A stretch of 64,000 nucleotides of DNA from contig JBELHA010000003.1 in the NCBI GenBank assembly GCA_042091695.1, forward strand, positions 17,047 through 81,046. The letters are read 5' to 3'. Position numbers and translations under genes: made by a program. The number at the start of each line of letters is the position of its first letter. Position 1 is the first letter of the stretch. The notes beneath the pieces were generated by a model. That model was given only the letters and a program-made list of their open reading frames with translations, was not told where the DNA came from and made no database searches. Of this stretch, positions 36,637-45,799 are shown piece after piece. The stretch is from Flavicella sp042091695 (GTDB lineage Bacteria; Bacteroidota; Bacteroidia; Flavobacteriales; Flavobacteriaceae).

Positions 36637-38169
36637 TTATTCCCATTCAATAGTCGCAGGTGGTTTTGAACTGATGTCATATACAACACGGTTTACCCCT
36701 TTGACTGTATTTATAATTTTATTTGAAGTCTCCTGCAAAAACTTGTATGGTAAATCTACCCAATCAGCAGTCATACCATCTGTAGATTCAACAGCTCTCA
36801 GAGCGACTACTTTTTCGTAGGTACGCTCATCACCCATCACTCCTACTGAGTTTACTGGCAACAACATAGCACCTGCTTGCCAAACTTTGTCATACAAGCC
36901 CCATGCTTTCAATCCGTTAATAAAAACAGCATCCACTTCTTGGAGGATCCTCACTTTTTCAGCCGTGATATCTCCTAATATTCGAATTCCCATTCCTGGT
37001 CCAGGGAAAGGATGTCTTCCCAACAACTCCGGATCAATGCCTAATGATTTTCCAACCCTACGCACCTCATCTTTGAATATCATTCGAAGCGGTTCTACAA
37101 TTTTAAGTTTCATAAAATCAGGCAAACCACCCACATTATGGTGTGATTTGATAGTTGCTGATGGTCCTCCAGTTGCTGAAACAGACTCAATAACGTCTGG
37201 ATAAATAGTTCCTTGTGCCAACCACTTAACATCCGTCAAAAGGTTTGATTCTTCATCAAACACTTCTATAAAACAACGTCCAATAATCTTACGTTTTTTC
37301 TCAGGATCAGATTCCCCTTTCAAAGCATCCAAAAAGCGTGCCGAAGCATCTACTCCTTTCACATTTAAGCCCATACCTTCGTACTGCTTCAATACATTTT
37401 GAAATTCATCTTTTCGCAACAAACCGTTGTTCACAAAAATACAATGCAAATTTTTCCCAATCGCTTTATCTAGCAAAACTGCAGCTACTGTAGAATCTAC
37501 ACCTCCTGACAAACCTAAAACAACTTTATCTGATCCAACTTTGTCCTGTATCGCTTTTACTGTAGTGTCCACAAAACTAGTAGGTGTCCATGTCTGTGCT
37601 ACGTCTGCAATTTTTACCAAGAAATTCTCTAGCAATTGCAAGCCGTCTGTAGAATGGTAAACCTCTGGATGGAACTGTATGGCATATGTATCTTCGCCTT
37701 CAATAGCATAGGCAGCATTTTCTACATCGTGTGTACTCGCTATTTTAGTATAATTTTCAGGTAATTTTAGAATAGTATCTGAATGACTCATCCAAACTTG
37801 ACTGTCCTCATGTATCCCCTCAAACAAGGGACTATCAGTAGCTACAAATGAAAGGTTTGCCCTTCCATATTCTCTGGTCTTTGAAGCACCTACTTCACCT
37901 CCATAAAAATGAGCTAAGTATTGCGCACCGTAACAAACCCCTAACAAAGGTTTCTTTCCTTTTATCTGAGATAAATCTGGTTGTGGAGCTTCTGTTCCTC
38001 TTACTGAATGCGGACTTCCTGAAAGGATGACCGCTTTAAAATCATCCGCTGAAAACTTTGAGCTGTTGTAGGGATGTATTTCGCAATAAATGTTGAGTTC
38101 TCTAACTCTACGTGCAATAAGTTGCGTGAATTGCGATCCGAAATCTAAAATAAGTACTTTTTGTTGCAT
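36637..38169 (-). CDS. guaA: GMP synthase (glutamine-hydrolysing)
   Basis: 510 residues from ATG 38169 (MQQKVLILDFGSQ); a TTG two codons upstream is less likely because it overlaps the -7 promoter box. The glutaminase domain has nucleophile Cys in LLGVCYGAQYLA and the His-Glu pair in IQFHPEVYHS. The synthetase domain has the PP-loop LSGGVDSTVAA, and the dimerisation domain ends in KPPATIEWE, the standard C-terminus. It converts XMP to GMP with glutamine and ATP. A promoter abuts the start codon. Confidence 0.97.
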   Translation of the reverse strand: MQQKVLILDFGSQFTQLIARRVRELNIYCEIHPYNSSKFSADDFKAVILSGSPHSVRGTEAPQPDLSQIKGKKPLLGVCYGAQYLAHFYGGEVGASKTREYGRANLSFVATDSPLFEGIHEDSQVWMSHSDTILKLPENYTKIASTHDVENAAYAIEGEDTYAIQFHPEVYHSTDGLQLLENFLVKIADVAQTWTPTSFVDTTVKAIQDKVGSDKVVLGLSGGVDSTVAAVLLDKAIGKNLHCIFVNNGLLRKDEFQNVLKQYEGMGLNVKGVDASARFLDALKGESDPEKKRKIIGRCFIEVFDEESNLLTDVKWLAQGTIYPDVIESVSATGGPSATIKSHHNVGGLPDFMKLKIVEPLRMIFKDEVRRVGKSLGIDPELLGRHPFPGPGMGIRILGDITAEKVRILQEVDAVFINGLKAWGLYDKVWQAGAMLLPVNSVGVMGDERTYEKVVALRAVESTDGMTADWVDLPYKFLQETSNKIINTVKGVNRVVYDISSKPPATIEWE

Positions 38170-38172
38170 GCG

Positions 38173-38200
38173 CAAAAGTAAAATTTAATTCATTAACAAA
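38173..38200 (-). promoter_or_regulatory. guaA promoter abutting the start codon
   Basis: Minus strand: TTTG (38200-38197), 16-bp spacer, exact TACTTTTG (38180-38173). Only 3 bases separate this box from the ATG, so the mRNA may be leaderless or nearly so. Confidence 0.5.
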
Positions 38201-38270
38201 CGAATGATTGTTCTGATTTTTATGGAAAAAAAGCTTTTTAAAATATCTAAAAAAGAGACAAAGCTTTTTT

Positions 38271-38783
38271 CTATTTCGCAAACCAACCTGCATATTTTAT
38301 ATAATTCTCAGCGATTCTATGAATTTCTCCTGTCAACAACTCCTCACTGATATCTTTTATTTTTTTGGCTGGAACACCTCCATACACAGAACCTGATTTT
38401 ACATGAGTACCCTTTGCCAATACAGCACCTGCAGCAATAATACAATTGGATTCTATGATACAATCGTCCATAACGATAGCCCCCATTCCGATCAATACAT
38501 TGTCTTTTAAAGTGCAACCATGTACAATCGCATTGTGTCCAATTGATACATTATTACCTATCACCGTTGGTGACTTTTTATAGGTAGCATGAATGACAGC
38601 TCCGTCTTGAATATTAACTTTATTACCAATGGTAATGGAATGTACGTCTCCTCTTATGACAGCATGGTACCAAACACTACAAGCGTCTCCCATAGTAACT
38701 TGACCAACAATAACGGCATTTTCAGCAATAAAAACTGGATTTCCAATTTGAGGTGTAAATCCTCTAACTTCTTTTAACAGCAT
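38271..38783 (-). CDS. Gamma-class carbonic anhydrase family protein
   Basis: 170 residues made almost wholly of left-handed beta-helix hexapeptide turns (IGNKVNIQDGAVIHA, IGNNVSIGHNAIVHG, NVLIGMGAIVMDD). Three histidines that bind zinc or iron in this family are visible in IHATY, SIGHN and IVHGC. The conserved arginine and aspartate are in IRGDV, and the glutamine in NIQDG. Such proteins hydrate CO2 or, in some members, act as acyltransferase-like or chaperone-like trimers. A short C-terminal helix follows. Likely enzyme, activity not shown. Confidence 0.9.
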   Translation of the reverse strand: MLLKEVRGFTPQIGNPVFIAENAVIVGQVTMGDACSVWYHAVIRGDVHSITIGNKVNIQDGAVIHATYKKSPTVIGNNVSIGHNAIVHGCTLKDNVLIGMGAIVMDDCIIESNCIIAAGAVLAKGTHVKSGSVYGGVPAKKIKDISEELLTGEIHRIAENYIKYAGWFAK

Positions 38784-38810
38784 ATTTCTATTTTTGAGTG
38801 TAATTTAATT

Positions 38811-38818
38811 CAAATATA
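38811..38818 (-). promoter_or_regulatory. -7 box of the carbonic anhydrase gene
   Basis: TATATTTG on the minus strand, exact; leader about 23 nt. The upstream -33 region would lie within the end of the PorP/SprF gene. Confidence 0.42.
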
Positions 38819-38822
38819 CACT

Positions 38823-39794
38823 TTAAAAGAAATAACTTGTATTGATATTTGGACAAGCTGATAGGCGCGATTTACGAACAAAGACATTCATACCTAGTGT
38901 GAATTGATGGTAGCCCCCTTTGGTACTCAATCCAACACCTCCCAACTGTTCCGAATAGGCATAAGAAAACATGTAATTTTTATAATTAACCCCAAAAATA
39001 GGCGTTATAAACTCACGAGGCGTCAAACTAGGATCCCCTGTAGTTGTACTGTAAGAGATGGCTCCCCACACCTGAGCTTTTTGCATATTTGTGTAAAATT
39101 TACAATTGAAATCAAAGCGGTTTCTTTCAAAATAAGGCTCGTGCATTAACATTAATGAAGGTTCAAACTGAATGGGATAATCTTTCCCTAAAAAACAGCC
39201 TGCAAATAAAATATATTTACTCAAATCAACTGCTTCCAATACGTCATCTTCATTCGTTGTTAAAAATATATTTTTTACTGTTAAGTAGCTAAAAAATTGA
39301 TTCCAATGAAAAGACATCCCAAAATCCCCATTAAAATAACGATCACTACTATTAATTGCTAATAGAGAAGTTTCTGTGGTATTGGCCAAAATACTTGTGT
39401 CAAAAAGTTGTTGTACCACAGCAAGCGATAGACCAAAAGAAAGTTGTTTAAAAGATCTATACCCTTTTGACATATTGATGTGATAAGCATAAGTCAACTG
39501 TACCCCTTTACTCGCATGATAACCATTCTCATCATTGAATAAAATCGTCCCAAAACTAGAGCCCTTTCCAAATCTATTGTGAAAACTTAATGTTTGTAAT
39601 GATGGTGCGTCCTTTACACCTCTCCACTGTGTGTTATTTGTGAGTCGAATTTTGCCGGAATTACCAATACCTGCTGCGGCAGGATGTAACAAATAGACAT
39701 TGTCTGAAAGATAATCTGAATTGATTTTCAAGGTCTCCTGAGCCTTTGTATTCACAAGGCAAAAGCAGGACAAAATAAAAATCAAATAATTCAT
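38823..39794 (-). CDS. PorP/SprF family type IX secretion membrane protein
   Basis: 323 residues. A signal peptide ends at TKAQE. The rest is barrel-like, with the typical family opening YLLHPAAAGIGNSGKIRLTNN, then WRGVKDAPSLQTLSFH and a series of amphipathic strands ending in ...NTSYFF (terminal Phe). PorP/SprF proteins anchor or help export particular type IX cargo, such as SprB adhesins. No large adhesin gene sits next to it here, so its cargo is not obvious. Confidence 0.85.
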   Translation of the reverse strand: MNYLIFILSCFCLVNTKAQETLKINSDYLSDNVYLLHPAAAGIGNSGKIRLTNNTQWRGVKDAPSLQTLSFHNRFGKGSSFGTILFNDENGYHASKGVQLTYAYHINMSKGYRSFKQLSFGLSLAVVQQLFDTSILANTTETSLLAINSSDRYFNGDFGMSFHWNQFFSYLTVKNIFLTTNEDDVLEAVDLSKYILFAGCFLGKDYPIQFEPSLMLMHEPYFERNRFDFNCKFYTNMQKAQVWGAISYSTTTGDPSLTPREFITPIFGVNYKNYMFSYAYSEQLGGVGLSTKGGYHQFTLGMNVFVRKSRLSACPNINTSYFF

Positions 39795-39901
39795 AGGGAG
39801 GCTATTATTATAAAAATTTACGAAAAAAAAACAAGTAAAAAAAACAGAATCCTAAAGAAGCATTTGTGAAATCTTCAAAAAGCTTAAAAAAGTAGGAGAA
39901 A

Positions 39902-39934
39902 TTGAACTTTATTCAATGCATTTTTTCTAAATTG
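39902..39934 (+). promoter_or_regulatory. Candidate promoter of the DPP-IV operon
   Basis: TTG at 39902-39904, 23-bp spacer, TAAATTG at 39928-39934 (one base short of the full -7 box). Leader about 20 nt. Confidence 0.3.
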
Positions 39935-39959
39935 TGCCATTGAAAATAAAAAAACTTAC

Positions 39960-42122
39960 ATGCGAAAAATACTTTTTACCCTCCTTGTATTACCCTCTAT
40001 TTTAATTGCACAAAAAAAAGAAATCACACTTTCAGAAATTTGGAAAGGAGGATTTAGAGAACAATATCTTGAGGCATACCGCCCGATGAACAACAATTAC
40101 TATAGCTTGTTAGATTACGATTATACTAACAAAAGTACTTCTATAGATATTTACAGTTATGAGACTTTAGAAAAAACAAAAACACTTGTCTCGAGTCGCG
40201 AGCTTGAAAACATCGCTTATTTTGATGATTATTCGTTCAACAAGGATGAAACACAGGTACTTTTGAGTACAAAATCACAACAGATTTATAGACGTTCCTC
40301 TAAAGCAGTTTTTTACCTATATGATGTAAAACTTAAAAAAGCAGTATTGATCGATGCAGAACCGATACAAGAACCTACTTTTTCTAAGGATAGTAAAAAA
40401 ATAGCCTTTGTAAAAAACAACGATATTTACATCAAAGACATTGCGAGTAATAGCACACAACAAATTACCTATGATGGAAAATACAACCATACAATCAATG
40501 GTATCGCTGATTGGGTCTACGAAGAAGAATTATCAATGGTCAAAGCTTTTATCTGGAGCAAAGATTCTAAAAAAATAGCATTTCTAAAGTTTGACGAAAG
40601 TGAAGTTCCTTTCTACAGCATGGATATTGTAGGAAATGGTTTGTACCCAAGCCAACAAACTTTTAAATACCCAAAAGCAGGTGAAAAAAATGCAATAGTT
40701 AGCCTTCATACCTATGATCTTAGTTCAAAAATCACAAAAAAAGTTGCTATTGGGGACTATGAATATATTGCTGATTTACGATGGACCGAAAAAAATGAAT
40801 CTTTTGCTGTAATAACCTTAAACAGGCATCAAAATCATCTTAAATTACATCTTGTAAATACAGAAAACAACAATAGCTCAATTCTATTAGAGGAGCAAAA
40901 CAACACCTATGTTGATATCGTAGAAACTAACAACTTGACCTTTTTAGAGGACAACTCTTTTTTATACAGCAGTGAAAAAAGTGGTTTCAATCATTTGTAC
41001 CACTATGCAGCCAACGGTGCACTCAAAAAGCAACTCACAAAAGGAGATTGGGAAGTCACCAAATTTTATGGGATTCACAAGAAAAGCAAGACACTGTATT
41101 ACCAATCAGTAGAAACTGGAAGTACCAATAAAAGTATTTATCAAATAAGCATAAAAGGGAAAAATAAAAAACTGATAAGTGCCGCAACAGGAACTAGTGA
41201 TGCTGATTTTAGCAAGGATAAATCTTATTGTATCCTCAACCATTCAGACGCGACTACTCCTACTACTTATACTTTGTACAAAAGAGGAAAAAAAGTAAAA
41301 GAAGTGCTTAATAACAATGTTGTTTTAGCCAAACTTGACGATTATACGTATTCAGAAAAAGAGTTCTTTCAATTGGAAACAAAGGATGCTACTTTGAACA
41401 GTTGGATTTTAAAACCTGCAAATTTCAACCCGAACAAACAGTATCCATTATTGATGGTACAATATTCAGGTCCAGGATCCCAAGAAGTGCATAATTCTTG
41501 GAACAGCTACAATGATTACTGGTACCAGCACTTGGCACAAAAAGGATATATCATTGCTTGTGTAGATGGAAGGGGTACTGGATTCAAAGGGTCTGCATTT
41601 AAAAGAGTCACCTACAAAGAATTGGGGAAATACGAAACAATTGATCAAATTGAAGCTGCAAAAGTATTGGGAAAAAGAAGTTATATCGATGCCGATAGAA
41701 TAGGAATTTGGGGCTGGAGTTTTGGAGGTTTTATGGCTTCTAATTGTCTGCTCAAAGGAAACGACGTCTTCAGTACAGCCATTGCCGTAGCTCCAGTAAC
41801 TTCTTGGAGGTATTACGACAGTATCTACACAGAAAGATACATGCAAACCCCACAAGAAAACCCTGAAGGTTACGACGAAAACTCTCCTCTATTTCACGCA
41901 GAGAAACTCAAGGGAAATTACTTGATCATTCACGGAACTGGTGATGACAACGTACACGTACAAAACACTTACCAAATGGTCAATGCATTGATCGAAGAAA
42001 ACAAACCTTTTGAACAAGCTATTTATCCAGACAGAACACATGGAATTTATAGAGGAAAAAACACCCGTTTGCACCTGTTTACTAAAATGACAGAATTTTT
42101 GGAAAAAAACTTAAAAAAATAA
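39960..42122 (+). CDS. Dipeptidyl-peptidase IV family serine peptidase (S9B)
   Basis: 720 residues with a signal peptide (cleavage near LIAQ). An N-terminal beta-propeller (about 30-460) contains the DPP-IV double-glutamate region WVYEEELS, which holds the substrate N-terminus. The alpha/beta-hydrolase domain carries the triad Ser587 (GWSFGG), Asp662 (TGDDNVH) and His694 (DRTHGI). These spacings match the classic bacterial DPP-IV. It would release X-Pro or X-Ala dipeptides from the N-terminus of peptides in the periplasm. Two POT transporters follow at once (15 bp to the first). Confidence 0.93.
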   Translation: MRKILFTLLVLPSILIAQKKEITLSEIWKGGFREQYLEAYRPMNNNYYSLLDYDYTNKSTSIDIYSYETLEKTKTLVSSRELENIAYFDDYSFNKDETQVLLSTKSQQIYRRSSKAVFYLYDVKLKKAVLIDAEPIQEPTFSKDSKKIAFVKNNDIYIKDIASNSTQQITYDGKYNHTINGIADWVYEEELSMVKAFIWSKDSKKIAFLKFDESEVPFYSMDIVGNGLYPSQQTFKYPKAGEKNAIVSLHTYDLSSKITKKVAIGDYEYIADLRWTEKNESFAVITLNRHQNHLKLHLVNTENNNSSILLEEQNNTYVDIVETNNLTFLEDNSFLYSSEKSGFNHLYHYAANGALKKQLTKGDWEVTKFYGIHKKSKTLYYQSVETGSTNKSIYQISIKGKNKKLISAATGTSDADFSKDKSYCILNHSDATTPTTYTLYKRGKKVKEVLNNNVVLAKLDDYTYSEKEFFQLETKDATLNSWILKPANFNPNKQYPLLMVQYSGPGSQEVHNSWNSYNDYWYQHLAQKGYIIACVDGRGTGFKGSAFKRVTYKELGKYETIDQIEAAKVLGKRSYIDADRIGIWGWSFGGFMASNCLLKGNDVFSTAIAVAPVTSWRYYDSIYTERYMQTPQENPEGYDENSPLFHAEKLKGNYLIIHGTGDDNVHVQNTYQMVNALIEENKPFEQAIYPDRTHGIYRGKNTRLHLFTKMTEFLEKNLKK

Positions 42123-42137
42123 TATCAAATACTAAAT

Positions 42138-43496
42138 ATGAGTACTACAACACATAAAAGCACAGAAAAAGAACTCTTTGGACATCCAATGGGGTTGTAT
42201 ATTTTATTTTTAACTGAAATGTGGGAGCGTTTTTCCTACTACGGAATGCGGGCTCTATTGGTATTGTATTTAATGGCAAAAACAACAGATACAAATGCTG
42301 GATTAGGATGGTCTCAAGGAGATGCCCTAGCGCTGTACGGATGGTACACTATGTTAGTGTATGTAGCTTCCATACCTGGAGGAATCATTGCCGATAAATT
42401 GATTGGACAGCGAAAATCTGTATTGTATGGAGGTATATTACTCTGTTTTGGTCACGGTATCTTAGCTGTCGAAGAAATGTGGGCTTTTTACACAGGTTTG
42501 GGTCTGATTATTGCAGGAGTTGGAATGCTAAAACCTAATATCTCTACTATGGTAGGAGGGCTCTACAAACAAGGAGATATTCGAAGAGACAAAGGGTTTA
42601 CTATCTTTTATATTGGCATCAATTTAGGGGCACTGCTATCAAGTCTGATTGTTGGTTATGTCGGAGAAGTACACGGTTGGCATTACGGTTTCGGACTAGC
42701 TGGAATCGGTATGTTGTTGGGTATGTTGGTTTTTTACTATGGTAGAAATCATTTGAATCATGTGGGAAACTATCTTGGTGACACCGCTAATAAAGAAGAA
42801 AAAGCGGCATTAAAGAACCCTTTGAGTAAAGTTGAAAAAGACAGAGTCATCGTATTGTTTATTTCTTTCTTATTGGTCATCATCTTTTGGGGTGCCTTTG
42901 AACAAGCAGGTGGTTTGATGAATATTTATGCCAAAGAAAAAACAAGTAGAATGTTTTTAGATTGGGGGGAAGTACCTGCTACTTGGTTCCAATCGCTAAA
43001 CGCCTTATTTATCATATTCCTTGGTACCACTGTCGCAGCTATTTGGGCTAAGCGAAAATTAAAAGGAAAACTATCTTCATCCCTTTTTAAAATGTGCCTT
43101 GGGTTGATCATCATGGGAACTGGGTTTTTATTTATGACCGCTGCCGCTATGGAATACGAAACTACAGGAGCATCCGCCATGTTTTGGTTGGTATTGGCCT
43201 ATTTGTTCCACACTGTTGGAGAACTATGCCTATCCCCAGTTGCCTTATCTTATATAACTAAGCTTGCTCCCGTAAAATACGCATCTATCATGATGGGAGT
43301 TTATTTTGCCATGACTGGATTTGGAAACAAACTCGCTGGACTACTAGGAGAATCAGCGGAGGAGTTAGGAGAATTCACTATTTTTACAGGGATTGCTACT
43401 TTTTGTATCCTTTTCGGACTGTTGGTATTGACAATAAGAAAAAAGTTAGACCAATTGACTCATGGTGCTGAAGACAACGAAACACAGATGGCTTAG
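42138..43496 (+). CDS. POT/PTR family proton-dependent peptide transporter (first copy)
   Basis: 452 residues. The family motif E-x-x-E-R-F-x-Y-Y-G is present near the N-terminus as TEMWERFSYYGMRALL, with about 12 membrane helices and the later signature FYIGINLGALLSSL. POT carriers import di- and tripeptides with protons. It lies 15 bp after the DPP-IV gene and 32 bp before a longer paralogue. The two share GHP-GL-LF-TEMWERFS-YGMR starts and a LAYLFHT-GELCLSPV-LSY block, so they are a tandem duplication. Confidence 0.92.
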   Translation: MSTTTHKSTEKELFGHPMGLYILFLTEMWERFSYYGMRALLVLYLMAKTTDTNAGLGWSQGDALALYGWYTMLVYVASIPGGIIADKLIGQRKSVLYGGILLCFGHGILAVEEMWAFYTGLGLIIAGVGMLKPNISTMVGGLYKQGDIRRDKGFTIFYIGINLGALLSSLIVGYVGEVHGWHYGFGLAGIGMLLGMLVFYYGRNHLNHVGNYLGDTANKEEKAALKNPLSKVEKDRVIVLFISFLLVIIFWGAFEQAGGLMNIYAKEKTSRMFLDWGEVPATWFQSLNALFIIFLGTTVAAIWAKRKLKGKLSSSLFKMCLGLIIMGTGFLFMTAAAMEYETTGASAMFWLVLAYLFHTVGELCLSPVALSYITKLAPVKYASIMMGVYFAMTGFGNKLAGLLGESAEELGEFTIFTGIATFCILFGLLVLTIRKKLDQLTHGAEDNETQMA

Positions 43497-43528
43497 GACA
43501 AAATATCATTTAAAATAAATCACAATTT

Positions 43529-45277
43529 ATGAATGTATCAACTCAAGAAAACTTTTTCGCAACAAAGGTATTAGGACACCCAGCGGGACTTTTCGTTTTA
43601 TTCTTTACAGAAATGTGGGAGCGTTTTTCTTTCTACGGAATGAGAGTGCTTCTCATCAATTTTTTAACCTATGCCGCAGTAGGAGCCAACCCAGGTTGGG
43701 CTTGGTCTGCAGAAAATGCAGCAGCTCTTTTTGGGACCTACGCAATGTTGTTATATTTAACTCCAATTCTTGGAGGAATCATAGCCGACAAACTAACAGG
43801 GTATCGATGGGCTGTTGTGATTGGAGCCGCTATTATGACCTTAGGACATGCTGCAATGGCTATTGAAACTGAATTTTGGTTGTATGTTGGACTTGCATTG
43901 CTTGTTATTGGTACTGGATTTTTCAAGCCAAACATCACCTCAATTATCTCTGAAATGTATAAAGATAATACTGAGAAAAAAGATGGTGCTTATACTATTT
44001 TCTATATGGGAGTAAATGCAGGAGCCTTTTTTGGAATGATGCTTTGTGGGTATTTGGCTGAAAAAATAGGATGGTCTTGGGGATTTGGACTCGCAGGAGT
44101 TTTTATGCTACTAGGAACGTTACAATTTTGGCTAGCAAAACCATTATTTGGAAGTATTGGCGATGTACCTACTAAAAATGATGTTATAACAACCACTAAA
44201 GTTGTTGATAAAAACGAAGAAAAAAGAAATGAATTTACTTCTGTAGACAAAATATTAATAGTTTTATCTACAGTTATAGGGTTGATGTACGCATTGAATG
44301 ACCCATTGTCAAAAATTGGGAATATTGACTTATTCCCTTTCGAATTCAATGGAATTGCAGGGCAGTATATAGCTGTGCTTTTCGGTTTACTACTCTTTTT
44401 AGTATTGGTCATCACTCGTATGTCTCGTTATACAAAAATTGTACGTGACCGTATGATAGCTATGGTTATTTTTGCCTTATTTACAGTTTTTTTCTGGATG
44501 AGTTTTGAACAAGGAGCTACCTCTCTTGTATTGTTTGCTCGTGACAATGTCGATAGAGCATTATCTGGAAATAGCCAACTCATCTTCAATACAATCAATG
44601 CATTATTGACAATTATCCCTCTGGGAATAATTACTTGGGTGTTGGTATTACTCGCAAAAAGTACGGGTAAAAAAATTCTAGGATCTAACATTGTTTTGGC
44701 GGTTTGTTTTATTGGAATATGGGGGATTGCTTTGTGGATGCTTAACAAAGAATTCAACGCAGAGTCATCTGAAATTACTGTTTCTTGGTTTAGTATCTTA
44801 AACTCCTTTTTCATAATAGCTTTTGCCTCTTTTTTTTCTAAATGGTGGGAGTCAAAGTACAACCCTTCAGCTGCAGTAAAATATGGATTGGGCTTGATCA
44901 TTATGGCAATAGGTTTTGGTTTATTAGCCTATGGCGCTAGTGGTGTTCAAGAGGGTGTGAAAGTAAGTATGATTTGGTTGGTATTGGCTTACTTGTTCCA
45001 TACACTTGGAGAATTATGCCTATCACCTGTTGGACTGTCTTATGTATCTAAACTTGTACCTCCTAGAATGATTGCCTTTATGTTTGGTATGTGGTATTTG
45101 GCCATTGCTATTGGAAATAAATTAGCCGCTATTTTAGGAGGTCAAATTGAAAATATCACTAAGGACTACGGACTGTCTTCTTTCTTCTTGATATTTACAA
45201 TTGTACCTACTGTAGCTGGGCTATTAGTAATTGCTTTAAACCCAGTTCTTAAAAAACTAATGCATGGAGTTCAATAA
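43529..45277 (+). CDS. POT/PTR family peptide transporter (second, longer copy)
   Basis: 582 residues, about 130 longer than its upstream paralogue. It has the same TEMWERFSFYGMRVLL motif, FYMGVNAGAFFGMM, and the C-terminal AYLFHTLGELCLSPVGLSYVSKLVPPRM. The extra length lies mainly in a charged cytoplasmic loop and in additional helices in the middle (about 215-360). The 14-helix arrangement is known in bacterial POT proteins. Its stop overlaps the next gene by 14 bp, showing translational coupling to the thioredoxin-like protein. Confidence 0.92.
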   Translation: MNVSTQENFFATKVLGHPAGLFVLFFTEMWERFSFYGMRVLLINFLTYAAVGANPGWAWSAENAAALFGTYAMLLYLTPILGGIIADKLTGYRWAVVIGAAIMTLGHAAMAIETEFWLYVGLALLVIGTGFFKPNITSIISEMYKDNTEKKDGAYTIFYMGVNAGAFFGMMLCGYLAEKIGWSWGFGLAGVFMLLGTLQFWLAKPLFGSIGDVPTKNDVITTTKVVDKNEEKRNEFTSVDKILIVLSTVIGLMYALNDPLSKIGNIDLFPFEFNGIAGQYIAVLFGLLLFLVLVITRMSRYTKIVRDRMIAMVIFALFTVFFWMSFEQGATSLVLFARDNVDRALSGNSQLIFNTINALLTIIPLGIITWVLVLLAKSTGKKILGSNIVLAVCFIGIWGIALWMLNKEFNAESSEITVSWFSILNSFFIIAFASFFSKWWESKYNPSAAVKYGLGLIIMAIGFGLLAYGASGVQEGVKVSMIWLVLAYLFHTLGELCLSPVGLSYVSKLVPPRMIAFMFGMWYLAIAIGNKLAAILGGQIENITKDYGLSSFFLIFTIVPTVAGLLVIALNPVLKKLMHGVQ

Positions 45278-45788
45278 ACATAAAATAACGTTAGCCGTTT
45301 TAGTACTGCTAACGCTTCAGACTTTTGCACAAAAAGTCAATTGGGTGAGCATCGAAGAAGCGGTTCGTTTGAGCGAAAAGGAACCTAGAAATATACTGAT
45401 TGATGTCTATACAGATTGGTGTGGCTACTGTAAGAAAATGGATCGTGAGACCTACGAAAACAAAGTAATTGTAGGACTTATTAATAAGAATTTTTATGCA
45501 GTAAAGTTCAATGCTGAGCAAAGAGATTCTCTCGTATTCAAAGGAAAAACATTTGGATTTATCAACCAAGGAAGACGTGGTGTACATGAATTTGCTGCCG
45601 CATTGCTCAAAGGAAAAATGAGCTATCCAAGCACAGTCTTTTTAGATAAGAAACAAGGAATTATCGACAGAGTCCCAGGTTATTTAAGACCTAATTTTAT
45701 GGAACAAGTACTTGGATTTATTGGGGAGGATCGCTATAAAGACACAACCTTTGAAAGCTATCAAAAAAACCATACAAGTAAGTTGTAA
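45264..45788 (+). CDS. Exported thioredoxin-fold protein
   Basis: 174 residues. Signal peptide 1-22 (TLQTFAQ) places it in the periplasm. The thioredoxin-like active site is WCGYC (52-56) in VYTDWCGYCKKMDRETYE, followed by a cis-proline region in SYPSTVFLDKK, as in DsbD-gamma or DUF255-like proteins. It probably keeps periplasmic thiols reduced or relays electrons; the partner is unknown. Start overlaps the POT gene by 14 bp. A terminator lies just after the stop, inside the end of convergent menE. Confidence 0.87.
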   Translation: MEFNKHKITLAVLVLLTLQTFAQKVNWVSIEEAVRLSEKEPRNILIDVYTDWCGYCKKMDRETYENKVIVGLINKNFYAVKFNAEQRDSLVFKGKTFGFINQGRRGVHEFAAALLKGKMSYPSTVFLDKKQGIIDRVPGYLRPNFMEQVLGFIGEDRYKDTTFESYQKNHTSKL

Positions 45789-45799
45789 AAACAAACAAC

